This document shows positions 45,737 through 54,118 of a stretch of DNA of 64,000 nucleotides, in pieces; the stretch's first letter is position 1, and the number at the start of each line of letters is the position of its first letter. Origin of the DNA: Ensifer sp. WSM1721 (GTDB taxonomy: Bacteria > Pseudomonadota > Alphaproteobacteria > Rhizobiales > Rhizobiaceae); contig NZ_CP165782.1 of assembly GCF_000513895.2 (NCBI RefSeq), positions 3,439,501 to 3,503,500 of the forward strand, in the 5' to 3' direction. The notes beneath the pieces were generated by a model. That model was given only the letters and a program-made list of their open reading frames with translations. It ran no database searches and was not told where the DNA came from. Both the position numbers and the translations under genes were made by a program.

Positions 45737-46621
45737 ATGACGTTTTACCTGATCGGAATCGATGGTGGCGGAACGAGCTGCCGCGCAGCCGTTGCGCTCC
45801 CGGACGGTCGCATCCTTGGCCGCGGAAAAGCGGGCGCCGCTAATATTCTCACCGATCCCGAAACGGCGCTGCAGAATATCACCGATGCGGCGCGCGCGGC
45901 CTTCGAGGATGCGGGGCTCGATCCGGCCGGCATCACGGCATCGCGCGCCATTCTCGGCGTGGCCGGCCACAACGTCGGTGACGCCGTTCATTACGTGAAA
46001 AGGCGGCTTCCCTTCGCCGTCGCGGACATCGAATCCGATGGGCTGATCGCCCTTCAAGGCGCCCTAGGCGATAAGGACGGGGCGGTCGCGATCCTCGGAA
46101 CCGGCACCATTTATATCGCCCGCGAAGGAGATGCGGTCAGCTATATCGGTGGTTGGGGTTTCACGATCGGCGATCATGGCAGCGGCGCGCGCATCGGCCA
46201 TGCCCTCCTGCAGGAAAGCCTGCTCTCCTATGACGGCATCCATGAGGGTTCGGCCGTGACGGATTCCGTGCTTTCCGAGTTCAACAACGATCCGCGCGAC
46301 GTCGTCGATTTCGCGCGCCTAGCCAAGCCCGGCGAGTTCGGGCGCTATGCGCCGCGCGTCTTCGACCACGCCGAGCGTGGCGATCCGGTGGCGCTGCGCC
46401 TCATCAAGGCAGCTGCGACCACGGTGGACGAGGCGCTCGACGTGGTGGTCTCCAGGGGGAGCCGGACGATCTGCCTGCTCGGCGGGCTCGCGCCGCTCTA
46501 TCGCCGCTGGCTTGCCGAGCGGCACCAACCGCTTTTCGTCGAGGCGGAGGCCGATGCTCTGACCGGTGCCGTCGCGCTCGCTGCCGCCCGCTTCGGGTCC
46601 CGGCCGGAGGTCTCTGCATGA
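45737..46621 (+). CDS. BadF-type N-acetylglucosamine/N-acetylmuramate kinase
   Basis: A 294-residue ASKHA-fold kinase of the BadF/BadG/BcrA/BcrD group that includes eukaryotic-type GlcNAc kinase and clostridial MurK. Motifs: YLIGIDGGGTSCRAAV (phosphate loop), ESDGLIALQGAL, ILGTGTIYIAR and GGWGFTIGDHGSGARIG. ATG 45737 follows GGACGGAGG. By context it should make the 6-phosphate of imported MurNAc or GlcNAc, supplying MurQ and NagA. Its last four bases overlap the GntR gene start. Confidence 0.88.
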   Translation: MTFYLIGIDGGGTSCRAAVALPDGRILGRGKAGAANILTDPETALQNITDAARAAFEDAGLDPAGITASRAILGVAGHNVGDAVHYVKRRLPFAVADIESDGLIALQGALGDKDGAVAILGTGTIYIAREGDAVSYIGGWGFTIGDHGSGARIGHALLQESLLSYDGIHEGSAVTDSVLSEFNNDPRDVVDFARLAKPGEFGRYAPRVFDHAERGDPVALRLIKAAATTVDEALDVVVSRGSRTICLLGGLAPLYRRWLAERHQPLFVEAEADALTGAVALAAARFGSRPEVSA

Positions 46622-47382
46622 ACCAGCAGCTTGCCGCCATCCTGCCGCTCGAGGGTCTGCAGTCGGGCGGCGCGGGCCCGCTCTATCTCAAACTCAGGCA
46701 GTCGCTCGAAGAGGCGATCCTCTCGGGCAAGCTCAATCATGGCGATGCGTTGCCGCCGGAGAGGGACCTCGCCGACTACGCCAATGTCAGCCGCGTGACC
46801 GTGCGCAAAGCCGTGGATGACCTCGTGCGCGACGGGCTGCTGGTGCGCCGGCACGGCTCCGGCACCTTCGTCGTCCGGCCGGTCTCGCGCGTCGAACAGT
46901 CGCTCTCGCGGCTCACCTCGTTTACCGAGGACATGGCCCGGCGCGGCCTCAACACCCGGGCGGAGTGGCTGGAACGGGGGCTCTTCCATCCCTCGCCCGA
47001 CGAGATGATGACGCTCGGCCTTGCGGCCGACGCGCTGGTCGCCCGCCTCGGCCGCTTGCGCATCGCAGACGATATGCCGCTTGCGATCGAGCGCGCCTGC
47101 GTCTCGGCGGAATTCGTCCCCGATCCGCTCGCCGTGACCTCATCTCTCTATGCCGCGCTCGAAAAGAAGCATGCCCGGCCGGTCCGTGCCGTGCAGCGCA
47201 TCTCCGCCTGCAACATCAAGGACCCGGATGCTTCGATGCTCGGCGTTCCCGTCGGCGCCGCCGGCCTTTCGATCGAGCGCGTCTCCTATCTCGCATCGGG
47301 ACGCGTGGTCGAATTCACCCGTTCGCTCTACCGGGGCGACACCTATGATTTCGTCGCGGAGCTGACGATCCCGGAAAGCTGA
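46618..47382 (+). CDS. GntR/HutC-family regulator with UTRA domain
   Basis: A 254-residue regulator. N-terminal winged helix (about 18-85: YLKLRQSLEEAILSGKL, LPPERDLADYANVSRVTVRKAV) and C-terminal UTRA ligand domain (about 105-250) ending with GRVVEFTRSLYRGDTYDFVAEL. This type commonly senses GlcNAc-6-P or GlcN-6-P in NagR/DasR relatives. ATG overlaps the kinase stop (ATGA). It likely controls the divergent operons through the TGGTAT repeats. Confidence 0.9.
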   Translation: MNQQLAAILPLEGLQSGGAGPLYLKLRQSLEEAILSGKLNHGDALPPERDLADYANVSRVTVRKAVDDLVRDGLLVRRHGSGTFVVRPVSRVEQSLSRLTSFTEDMARRGLNTRAEWLERGLFHPSPDEMMTLGLAADALVARLGRLRIADDMPLAIERACVSAEFVPDPLAVTSSLYAALEKKHARPVRAVQRISACNIKDPDASMLGVPVGAAGLSIERVSYLASGRVVEFTRSLYRGDTYDFVAELTIPES

Positions 47383-47386
47383 GGCT

Positions 47387-47492
47387 TACTGCATGTTTCC
47401 TTAAATCGTACCCGATTTAAGGACAAAAACATGCAGCCATTCAAAGTGCTACAGCGTCCTTTGTGCGTCTGAAAAGACGCACGGCGCTGTAG
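47387..47492 (+). repeat. Two-hairpin mosaic repeat, family 1, copy C
   Basis: Identical to copy A (10521-10626) except for one base just after the first hairpin (C instead of A). It is inserted between the GntR gene and the SIS gene, inside what is otherwise a tight operon, so the transcript would carry both hairpins. Confidence 0.88.
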
Positions 47493-47509
47493 GCTCTCAA
47501 GGAAAGGAC

Positions 47510-48538
47510 ATGACGATGCAGACCAATATGCGGCGAGAAATCGACGAGATCCCCGAGGCCGCCGCCAGGTTGCTGGACCGCTCGGGCGCCGCGCTCGCTG
47601 CTGCCGGCGGCGCGCTCAAGGCCAAGGATCCTGCCTTTCTGGTGACGATCGCCCGCGGCTCCTCCGATCACGCCGCCCTGTTCCTGAAATATGCGATCGA
47701 GCTCACGGCCGGCCGTCCCGTCGCCTCGCTCGGCCCGTCCCTTGCCTCGATCTATGGTGCCGATCTGCGGCTCGGCGGCGCCGCGGCGATCGCGATCTCG
47801 CAATCCGGCAAGAGCCCGGACATTGTCGCCATGGCGGAAGCCGCGACGCGCGCAGGTGCCGTGTCGATCGCACTGACGAACACGGTTCCCTCGCCGATCG
47901 CGGAAGCCTGCACCCATCCGCTCGATATTCTCGCCGGCCCAGAAATTGCCGTGGCGGCGACCAAGTCCTATGTTAACTCCATCGTCGCGGGTCTTGCCGT
48001 CCTCGGCGAATGGACCGGCGACGCAAGCCTGAAGCGCGCTGTCGCGGAGCTGCCGAACCATTTCGCCAGGGCTGTGAAGCTCGACTGGCAGGATTTCGCC
48101 GCCGATCTCGGCGAAGCGGAATCGCTCTACGTGCTGGGCCGTGGCCCGGCGCTCGCGATCGCCAGTGAGGCGGCGCTGAAGTTCAAGGAGACGTCGGGCA
48201 TGCATGCCGAGGCCTATTCCGCGGCGGAAGTGCTGCACGGACCGGTGGCGCTCGTTGGCCCCCGCTTTCCGGTGCTGGTTCTTGCCGCTCGCGATGCGGC
48301 CGAGGCTTCGGTCGCCGACATCGCCGACGGCATGAGCGCCAAGGGCGCCGTCGTGCACGTGACCTCCGCACGGGCGAAAACGGCAAAGCGCCTGCCCTTC
48401 GTCGAGACCGGTCATCCGCTCACCGACGCGCTGACGTTGATCCTGCCGTTCTATGGCTTCGTCGAAGCCTGGTCGCGTTCGCGCGGGCTCGACCCCGATG
48501 CGCCGGCGAGCCTCAAAAAGGTTACGGAGACACGATGA
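47510..48538 (+). CDS. SIS-domain aminotransferase/deaminase (NagB-II/AgaS-like)
   Basis: A 342-residue protein with two SIS domains and no glutaminase domain. First domain: VTIARGSSDHAALFLKYAIEL and ISQSGKSPDIVAMAEAA; second: YVLGRGPALAIASEAALKFKET and SAAEVLHGPVALVG. This is the architecture of glucosamine-6-phosphate deaminase type II, which turns GlcN-6-P to fructose-6-P and ammonia. AGGAAAGG precedes ATG 47510. Its stop overlaps nagA (ATGA), a strong sign of a joint pathway. Confidence 0.88.
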   Translation: MTMQTNMRREIDEIPEAAARLLDRSGAALAAAGGALKAKDPAFLVTIARGSSDHAALFLKYAIELTAGRPVASLGPSLASIYGADLRLGGAAAIAISQSGKSPDIVAMAEAATRAGAVSIALTNTVPSPIAEACTHPLDILAGPEIAVAATKSYVNSIVAGLAVLGEWTGDASLKRAVAELPNHFARAVKLDWQDFAADLGEAESLYVLGRGPALAIASEAALKFKETSGMHAEAYSAAEVLHGPVALVGPRFPVLVLAARDAAEASVADIADGMSAKGAVVHVTSARAKTAKRLPFVETGHPLTDALTLILPFYGFVEAWSRSRGLDPDAPASLKKVTETR

Positions 48539-49695
48539 CTGCGAGAAAGACGATCACCGGAGCGCGAATTTTCGACGGTATCGACTGGCATGACGGTGCC
48601 GCCCTCGTCATCGAGGCCGGGCATGTCAAAGCGATCGTTCCAGCCAGTAGTGCCGCGGCCGGGGGAGAGATCATCGATGCCCGTGGCCTGCTGCTCGTGC
48701 CGGGTTTCATCGATCTGCAGGTGAACGGCGGCGGCGGCGCACTTTTGAATGAGCAGCCGACGCTCGACTGCATCCGGCAGGTCTGCGCGGCGCATGCGAA
48801 GTTCGGCACCACCGCGCTGCTGCCGACGCTGATCACCGACACGCGCGAGGTCAGGACCGCGGCCATTGAGGCGGGTCTCGAGGCGAGGGCCGCGGCGGTG
48901 CCCGGTTTCCTGGGGCTGCATCTAGAAGGTCCGCATCTCTCCGTCGCGCGCAAGGGAGCTCACGATCCGTCTCTGATCCGGCCGATGGAGGATGACGATC
49001 TCGCCGAGATGCTCGCCTGCGCCAAGGCGCTCGGCTGCCTGATGGTTACGGTCGCCCCGGAAAATGCGACGAGGGAGCAGGTGAAAGCGCTCGCCGATGC
49101 CGGCGTCGTCGTCAGCCTCGGCCATACGGATGCCGGGTTCGATACGGCCTGCGCCTACGCCAAGGCAGGCGCCCGAACCGTCACGCATCTCTTCAACGCG
49201 ATGAGCGGACTCGGCCATCGCGAACCGGGTTTGGTCGGCGCGGCGCTCGCGACCGGAGCCTTGCATGCCGGCCTGATCGCCGATGGCTTCCATGTCGCTC
49301 CGGCTGCGATGGGCATCGCGCTGCGCGGCAAAAAGGGCCCGGGGCAGATATTCCTCGTCACCGATGCGATGTCGCCGATCGGCACCGATCAGACCAGATT
49401 CTTCCTGAACGGCCGCGAAATCCTTCGCCAGGGCGGGCGGCTGACGCTCGCCGACGGCACGCTCGCCGGAGCCGACATCGACATGCTCTCCTCGGTCCGC
49501 TTCGTACATGAGAAGCTCGGCCTGACGATCGAGGAGGCGATCCGCATGGCATCCGCCTATCCGGCCGACGCTATGGGCATAGCCTCGCACAAGGGCCGGC
49601 TCCTGCCCGGGGCCGACGCCGATTTCGTGCTGCTCACACCCGAGCTCGGCATGAAGTCGACCTGGATCGGCGGAGACGTCGTTTTCTCCGCCTAA
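48535..49695 (+). CDS. nagA: N-acetylglucosamine-6-phosphate deacetylase
   Basis: Deacetylates GlcNAc-6-P to GlcN-6-P. The 386-residue amidohydrolase has LVPGFIDLQVNGGGG, the metal-binding Glu in LHLEGPHLSVARKGAH, HTD in VSLGHTDAGF, the second His in THLFNAMSGLGHREPG and the catalytic Asp in FLVTDAMSPIG. It is translationally coupled to the SIS gene. Its stop codon overlaps the stop of the converging cutC gene (49692-49695). Confidence 0.95.
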   Translation: MTARKTITGARIFDGIDWHDGAALVIEAGHVKAIVPASSAAAGGEIIDARGLLLVPGFIDLQVNGGGGALLNEQPTLDCIRQVCAAHAKFGTTALLPTLITDTREVRTAAIEAGLEARAAAVPGFLGLHLEGPHLSVARKGAHDPSLIRPMEDDDLAEMLACAKALGCLMVTVAPENATREQVKALADAGVVVSLGHTDAGFDTACAYAKAGARTVTHLFNAMSGLGHREPGLVGAALATGALHAGLIADGFHVAPAAMGIALRGKKGPGQIFLVTDAMSPIGTDQTRFFLNGREILRQGGRLTLADGTLAGADIDMLSSVRFVHEKLGLTIEEAIRMASAYPADAMGIASHKGRLLPGADADFVLLTPELGMKSTWIGGDVVFSA

Positions 49696-50429
49696 GGCTT
49701 CGTCGTCAACGCGTCGAGGCGCGTCCGCATCGCCCGGATCGTCGCCGCATTCGTGACGCGCCGCTCCGCTGTGGCGAAGCCCATCTCCATCAGGCGCCGG
49801 TTTCGAGTCGGCTCACCAACAGAGCAGGACGAATGCACCTCCGTGATCGCAAGCCTCGGCAGCAGCGCGTCGATGCTGCTGAGGCTGACGCCTGAGCCTG
49901 GCATGATGGAAACACGTCCCGCCGCCAATTCGACGAGCCGCGCCAGCGTGTCGACCGCTTCCGGCGCGGTTTTCGCGCCGCCCGAGGTCAGGACGCGCTC
50001 GAAGCCGAGCTCCGCCGCGATCTCGATCGCCTCGGCGAAATCGGGCACCAGATCGAAGGCGCGATGCAGCGTAAGGCCAAGTCCAGCGGCGTGGCCGGTG
50101 AGCTTCGTGAGCATCCGCGCATCGAGCCGGCCATCCGAGCGTGAGGCCCCTAGTACCACGCCGGCGAGGCCCGCGGCGCGCGCCGCATCAATGTCGCGGC
50201 GCATCATATCGAGATCGGCCGCGCCATAGACGAAATCGCCGGGGCGGGGACGGATCATCGCATAGACCGGCACCGGCGGCGGGCCGGCGAGCGCCATCAG
50301 CCCGGCGCTCGGAGTGAGGCCTCCGACGGCAAGCGCCGAACAGAGTTCGATCCGGTCGGCGCCGCCTTCGATCGCCGCCGCCAATCCTTGCGCATCGTCG
50401 ACGCAGACCTCGAGCAGGATGCCGCTCAC
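49692..50429 (-). CDS. cutC: CutC-family protein
   Basis: A 245-residue TIM-barrel protein of the CutC family (LLEVCVDDAQGLAAAIEGGA, GADRIELCSALAVGGLTPS, VYAMIRPRPGDFVY, TLHRAFDL, ILPGSG-like IMPGSGVS, EVHSS). CutC was first linked to copper tolerance in E. coli, but its enzymatic role is unsettled. GTG 50429 overlaps the ROK kinase stop (GTGA), so it is coupled to a sugar kinase here, favouring a role in sugar metabolism. Convergent with nagA, sharing four bases. Confidence 0.9.
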   Translation of the reverse strand: MSGILLEVCVDDAQGLAAAIEGGADRIELCSALAVGGLTPSAGLMALAGPPPVPVYAMIRPRPGDFVYGAADLDMMRRDIDAARAAGLAGVVLGASRSDGRLDARMLTKLTGHAAGLGLTLHRAFDLVPDFAEAIEIAAELGFERVLTSGGAKTAPEAVDTLARLVELAAGRVSIMPGSGVSLSSIDALLPRLAITEVHSSCSVGEPTRNRRLMEMGFATAERRVTNAATIRAMRTRLDALTTKP

Positions 50430-51337
50430 GATGCCTTCCCTCCGAAGCCGAGCAGGGCGGCCCCGATCAGGCCCGGCTCCACCCGGCACTCGCCGCTGAC
50501 CACCAGCGGCCCGTCGAAACCGCGGAGGATTCGGGTCCGCACGGTCCGATCGATTTCGGCGATGAGTGCCTCGGAATTCGAGAGGCCGCCTCCGACCGGC
50601 ACGATTGTCGCGCCGGTTATGTTGATCACCAAAGCCAGCGGCGAACTTAAGAGGTCGACAAAGACGTCGATCGACCGCGCCGCGGCCGCGTCCCCGTCCT
50701 GCCAGGCGGCAATGATTTCCTGGCTCGAGAGCGTCTTGCCATGGATCGTCTCATGCAGCCTTTCAAGCCCACGCGCGCCGCCGACGGTGTCGACGCAGCG
50801 GCTTTGCCCGCAGCCGCAGGGATAGGCCGGTATGGCGATCGGCGGATGTCCCCCCTCCGATGCGACGGCGGGCCCATGTCCCCATTCGCCGGCAAAGCCG
50901 CCGTCGGCGTTTATCAGCTTGCCGTCGACCACCAGGCCGCCACCGACGCCGGTGCCAAGGATCGCGCCGAAGACGATGCGGTGGCCGCGTCCGGCGCCGA
51001 TGCCGGCTTCGGCAAGCGCGAAACAATCGGCATCATTGGCGATCTTGACCGGGAGGTGCAGCGCCGCCTCGAGCTCCGCCGCCAGTTCACGTCCGTCGAT
51101 GCAGGGGATATTGGCGCATTTGATCCGCCGCGTTTCGGGGTCGATGACGCCGGTAATCGAGATCGCGATTCCGTCGGGCAGTCCGCCCGCTTCGTCGAGC
51201 ACCGCCTCCATCGTCTCGACGAAGCGGCGAAAATCGGTGAGCGGCGTCGTGCGGCGGGGAAGCGGGAAGATCCGCTCCGGCGAATGGGTGATCGCGCCCT
51301 TTATCGCCGAGCCGCCGATGTCGAAGCAGACGATCAT
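50426..51337 (-). CDS. ROK-family sugar kinase
   Basis: A 303-residue ROK kinase. Phosphate loop VCFDIGGSAIKGAI at the N-terminus, ANDADCFALAEA with the catalytic Asp, GAILGTGVGGGLVVDG, and the zinc-type motif CGCGQSRCVDTVGGARGLE. Such kinases phosphorylate glucose, ManNAc, GlcNAc or related sugars. It overlaps by four bases both the amidase gene before it and cutC after it, forming a compact three-gene operon next to nagA. Confidence 0.9.
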   Translation of the reverse strand: MIVCFDIGGSAIKGAITHSPERIFPLPRRTTPLTDFRRFVETMEAVLDEAGGLPDGIAISITGVIDPETRRIKCANIPCIDGRELAAELEAALHLPVKIANDADCFALAEAGIGAGRGHRIVFGAILGTGVGGGLVVDGKLINADGGFAGEWGHGPAVASEGGHPPIAIPAYPCGCGQSRCVDTVGGARGLERLHETIHGKTLSSQEIIAAWQDGDAAAARSIDVFVDLLSSPLALVINITGATIVPVGGGLSNSEALIAEIDRTVRTRILRGFDGPLVVSGECRVEPGLIGAALLGFGGKAS

Positions 51338-52695
51338 GCCTCACCCCGGATGATCGCTTCAGCGGCCAGTGCTGCGGAAAGCAGCCGGTCGTCCTGGTGG
51401 TGCGGCGCTGATAGGAGAAAGCCGACCGGCATTCCAGCCGCCCCCGAGCCGCAGGGGATGGAAACGCCGCAGAAATCCAGGAAATTGCCGATCGAGGTGT
51501 TGCGCAGCGTCCTGGCGTTCACCTTGAAGAAGAGATCGTCGTCAGCAAGCAGCGGATCGATCGGCGGCGCCACATGCGGCACGGTCGGATGCGCGACCAA
51601 CTCGCCGGCCTTGAGGCCTTCGACGGTTTCATGGATCAGCCGGTCGCGGGCGTCGAGAAGCGCGATGTAGTCGCTCACCGTGATCTTTTCGCCGAGGCGC
51701 GTGCGGGCGACGACACGGTGGTCCATGCGCGCCGCTTCGGGGCCGGCGAGGCGGTCCCGATGAAGCGCATAGGCTTCCGCGTTCACCAGTGCGCCGTGGC
51801 GCGCCATCAGCTCGAAGATTTCGGAAAAGCTCGGGAAAGCCTGGCGCCTGATCTTCGCCCCCGCCGCCTCGAGCCGCTTGATCGCTTGCTCGAAGGCCGT
51901 AACGACTTCCGGCTCGGCCTCGTCGAAGACGATGGTCTCCGGAACGACGATGGAGAGATCGGCGATTTCCGCGCGGCGGATCACCGGCGCGGTCAGTCCA
52001 TGCATGGCCGCATCCGCCCAGACGGCGTCCTGCACCGTATGGCAAAGGGGGCCAAGTGAATCGAGACTTTCGGCGAGCGGGAAAACGCCCCTCATCGCAT
52101 AGCGCCCACGCGTTGCCTTATAGCCGACGATGCCGGTCATCGCAGCCGGGATGCGGACCGATCCGCCCGTGTCAGTGCCGATCGCGAGCGGTACAAGACC
52201 TGCGGCGACCGCTGCAGCGGAGCCCGAGGAGGAGCCGCCGGGAATGCGATGAATGTCGGTAGAGGCCGGATTGCGGGGCGTGCCGTAATGCGGGTTGATG
52301 CCGAGGCCGGAGAAGGCGAATTCGCTCATATTGGTGCGCCCGACGCTAACCATGCCGGCACCGCTGAGCGCCGCGACGACCGCCGCATCGGCCGCGGCCG
52401 GCGGACTGTCCTTGAGGACGATGGAGCCGGCGGTCGTGACGCCGCCGGCAAGATCGAAGAGATCCTTCCAAGCTACGGGCAGGCCGTCGAGAAGGCCCAG
52501 CGAACGGCCGGCCTTGATGCGCGCGGAAGCGGCCTCTGCTTCCCGTGTCGCCCGTTCGCGCGTGAGCCCGACGAAGATCGCCTGATCCGAATGGCTTTCG
52601 ATGCGTGTCAGCGTATCCTCGGCGAGTGCGACCGGATCCAATTGCCCCGATTGTACGAGGACGGCAAGGCTCGCAAGCGTCTTGTGGTGGGTCAT
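51334..52695 (-). CDS. Amidase-signature family amidase
   Basis: A 453-residue hydrolase with the Ser-cisSer-Lys triad of the amidase-signature family: K77 in LPVAWKDLFD, Ser155/156 in PGGSSSGSAAA, and the nucleophile S179 in GTDTGGSVRIP. It would hydrolyse an amide (possibly of an N-acyl sugar or small amide), exact substrate unknown. It is the first gene of the amidase-ROK kinase-cutC operon (ATGA overlap with the kinase). Confidence 0.88.
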   Translation of the reverse strand: MTHHKTLASLAVLVQSGQLDPVALAEDTLTRIESHSDQAIFVGLTRERATREAEAASARIKAGRSLGLLDGLPVAWKDLFDLAGGVTTAGSIVLKDSPPAAADAAVVAALSGAGMVSVGRTNMSEFAFSGLGINPHYGTPRNPASTDIHRIPGGSSSGSAAAVAAGLVPLAIGTDTGGSVRIPAAMTGIVGYKATRGRYAMRGVFPLAESLDSLGPLCHTVQDAVWADAAMHGLTAPVIRRAEIADLSIVVPETIVFDEAEPEVVTAFEQAIKRLEAAGAKIRRQAFPSFSEIFELMARHGALVNAEAYALHRDRLAGPEAARMDHRVVARTRLGEKITVSDYIALLDARDRLIHETVEGLKAGELVAHPTVPHVAPPIDPLLADDDLFFKVNARTLRNTSIGNFLDFCGVSIPCGSGAAGMPVGFLLSAPHHQDDRLLSAALAAEAIIRGEA

Positions 52696-52851
52696 GGCTT
52701 CCCCCTTGGCTGTCTACGGTCCGCCGCGACGGACCTGACTTGTTCCGTTTAGCATATCGCCGTGCATGGTGTTTGCCAGCGCCGGCCCGTTGATTCTACA
52801 GCGTCGTGCGTCCTTCCTTGATCGGCTACGCTTGGCGGAGAGATCCGTTAA

Positions 52852-52945
52852 TGCATATCGCCCAAACAGTGCAGCGGTTTTGGGACAACGACATGCACGA
52901 AAACGACCTGAGCGCGTCCCATGAAGTCGATTAACGCGACGCGCC
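52852..52945. repeat. Intergenic palindromic repeat, family 2, copy 2
   Basis: Same block order as 7577-7670: TGCATATCGCCC, GCAGCGGTTTTGGGACAACG, ACATGCACGAAAACGA, GCGCGTCCC and TCGATTAACGCGA. It fills much of the 342-base gap (52696-53037) between the amidase and EI24 genes. The rest of the gap shows nothing I recognise. Confidence 0.7.
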
Positions 52946-53037
52946 TTAGGTGCACAGCGAGAGCGCTCGACGCAAGTGTCTTGCCGACGCCGGTGCGGCT
53001 GCCTACATCGATCCCACTTGTCCTATGGAGATCGATC

Positions 53038-53775
53038 ATGATTCTCGACGCGGCGCGGCTTGCCTTCGCCAATCTCTTCGCGGCGGAGACCCGCACGGTC
53101 TTCTGGAAGGTCATCGGGCTCACATTGCTTGCGCTCGTCGCACTGTGGTTTGTGATCCGTGAGCTCTTCGCCTGGCTGGCGCTGCCGTGGATAGACGCGC
53201 TGATGCCCGGCACGCCGGATTGGGCCGGATGGCTGACCTTCGTTGTCGGTATCTTCGCAAGCCTCGGCCTTGCACTCGCTCTGGCGCTGCTGCTCGCGCC
53301 GGTAACGGCGCTGATCGCCGGCTTCTTCCTCGACGACGTTGCCGAGGTGGTGGAGAAGCGCGACTATCCCGGTGAGACACCCGGAACGCCGCTGCCGCTC
53401 GCCGAGGCGATGGTAAGCTCGGTAAAATTCCTGGGCGTCGTCATTATCGGCAACATCGTCGCTCTCATGCTGCTGCTTGTGCCGGGGGTCAATCTCGTCG
53501 CCTTTTTCCTCGTCAACGGCTATCTGCTCGGGCGCGAATTCTTCGAGTTCGCCGCCATGCGCCATCGCCCGCCGGCTGAGGCCCGGCTCTTCCGCGTCAA
53601 ACATCGTGCGACGGTATTTCTCGCCGGCCTCGTCCTGACGGCCTTCCTCGCCATACCTCTGCTCAACCTGCTGACGCCGCTTTTCGCTGCCGGCATGATG
53701 GTGCACCTGCACAAGATGCTTTCCGCGCGCGATCCGGGTTTCGCCAATGTCGCCCCGCTCACGCTTCGGAGTTAA
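53038..53775 (+). CDS. EI24-domain (CysZ-like) membrane protein
   Basis: A 245-residue inner-membrane protein with about four long hydrophobic segments (near 22-45, 65-95, 128-158 and 195-225). The pattern FLVNGYLLGREFFEFAAMRH between helices is the conserved EI24/CysZ motif; CysZ proteins transport sulfate, but many EI24 members are uncharacterised. ATG 53038 has TATGGAG upstream; longer frames upstream overlap the repeat. A slyX homologue follows on the same strand. Confidence 0.85.
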   Translation: MILDAARLAFANLFAAETRTVFWKVIGLTLLALVALWFVIRELFAWLALPWIDALMPGTPDWAGWLTFVVGIFASLGLALALALLLAPVTALIAGFFLDDVAEVVEKRDYPGETPGTPLPLAEAMVSSVKFLGVVIIGNIVALMLLLVPGVNLVAFFLVNGYLLGREFFEFAAMRHRPPAEARLFRVKHRATVFLAGLVLTAFLAIPLLNLLTPLFAAGMMVHLHKMLSARDPGFANVAPLTLRS

Positions 53776-53843
53776 TGAACGCTTGACACCCGATCGAGCG
53801 TGGACATCCTGCGCGCAAGTTTGAACCTGGCGGATGGAGAAGC

Positions 53844-54056
53844 ATGATGAGCGAGGCAGAGGACCGGATTACCCGTCTGGAGGAGACGGTGGCCCATCAG
53901 GCCAAGACCATCGAAGAGCTTTCGGATCAGCTCGCCGAACAGTGGAAGGTGGTCGAGCAGACGCGTGCAAAGCTCGATCGGCTGACGGAGCGCTTCTTGA
54001 GCCTCGAAGAGCAGGCGCGCGACGCGATCCCGGTGACGCGGCCGCCACACTACTGA
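53844..54056 (+). CDS. slyX: SlyX family protein
   Basis: A 70-residue protein, almost all coiled coil with heptads (EDRITRLEETVAHQAKTIEE, then LSDQLAEQWKVVEQTRAKLD) and the short C-terminal tail ending TRPPHY characteristic of SlyX. Cellular role unknown. ATG 53844 or 53847 could be the start. Confidence 0.88.
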   Translation: MMSEAEDRITRLEETVAHQAKTIEELSDQLAEQWKVVEQTRAKLDRLTERFLSLEEQARDAIPVTRPPHY

Positions 54057-54066
54057 AATTCCCAAC

Positions 54067-54096
54067 AAAAAACCGCCGGTTCGGGTGAACCGGCGG
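54067..54096 (-). terminator. Rho-independent terminator of the BMP gene
   Basis: On the minus strand CCGCCGGTTC / GAACCGGCGG (ten perfect pairs, tetraloop ACCC) is followed by TTTTTT, 22 bases after the stop codon. It also ends slyX transcription from the other side only as a hairpin. Confidence 0.88.
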
Positions 54097-54118
54097 TGTG
54101 GCACCCCTCGAAAGAGGA

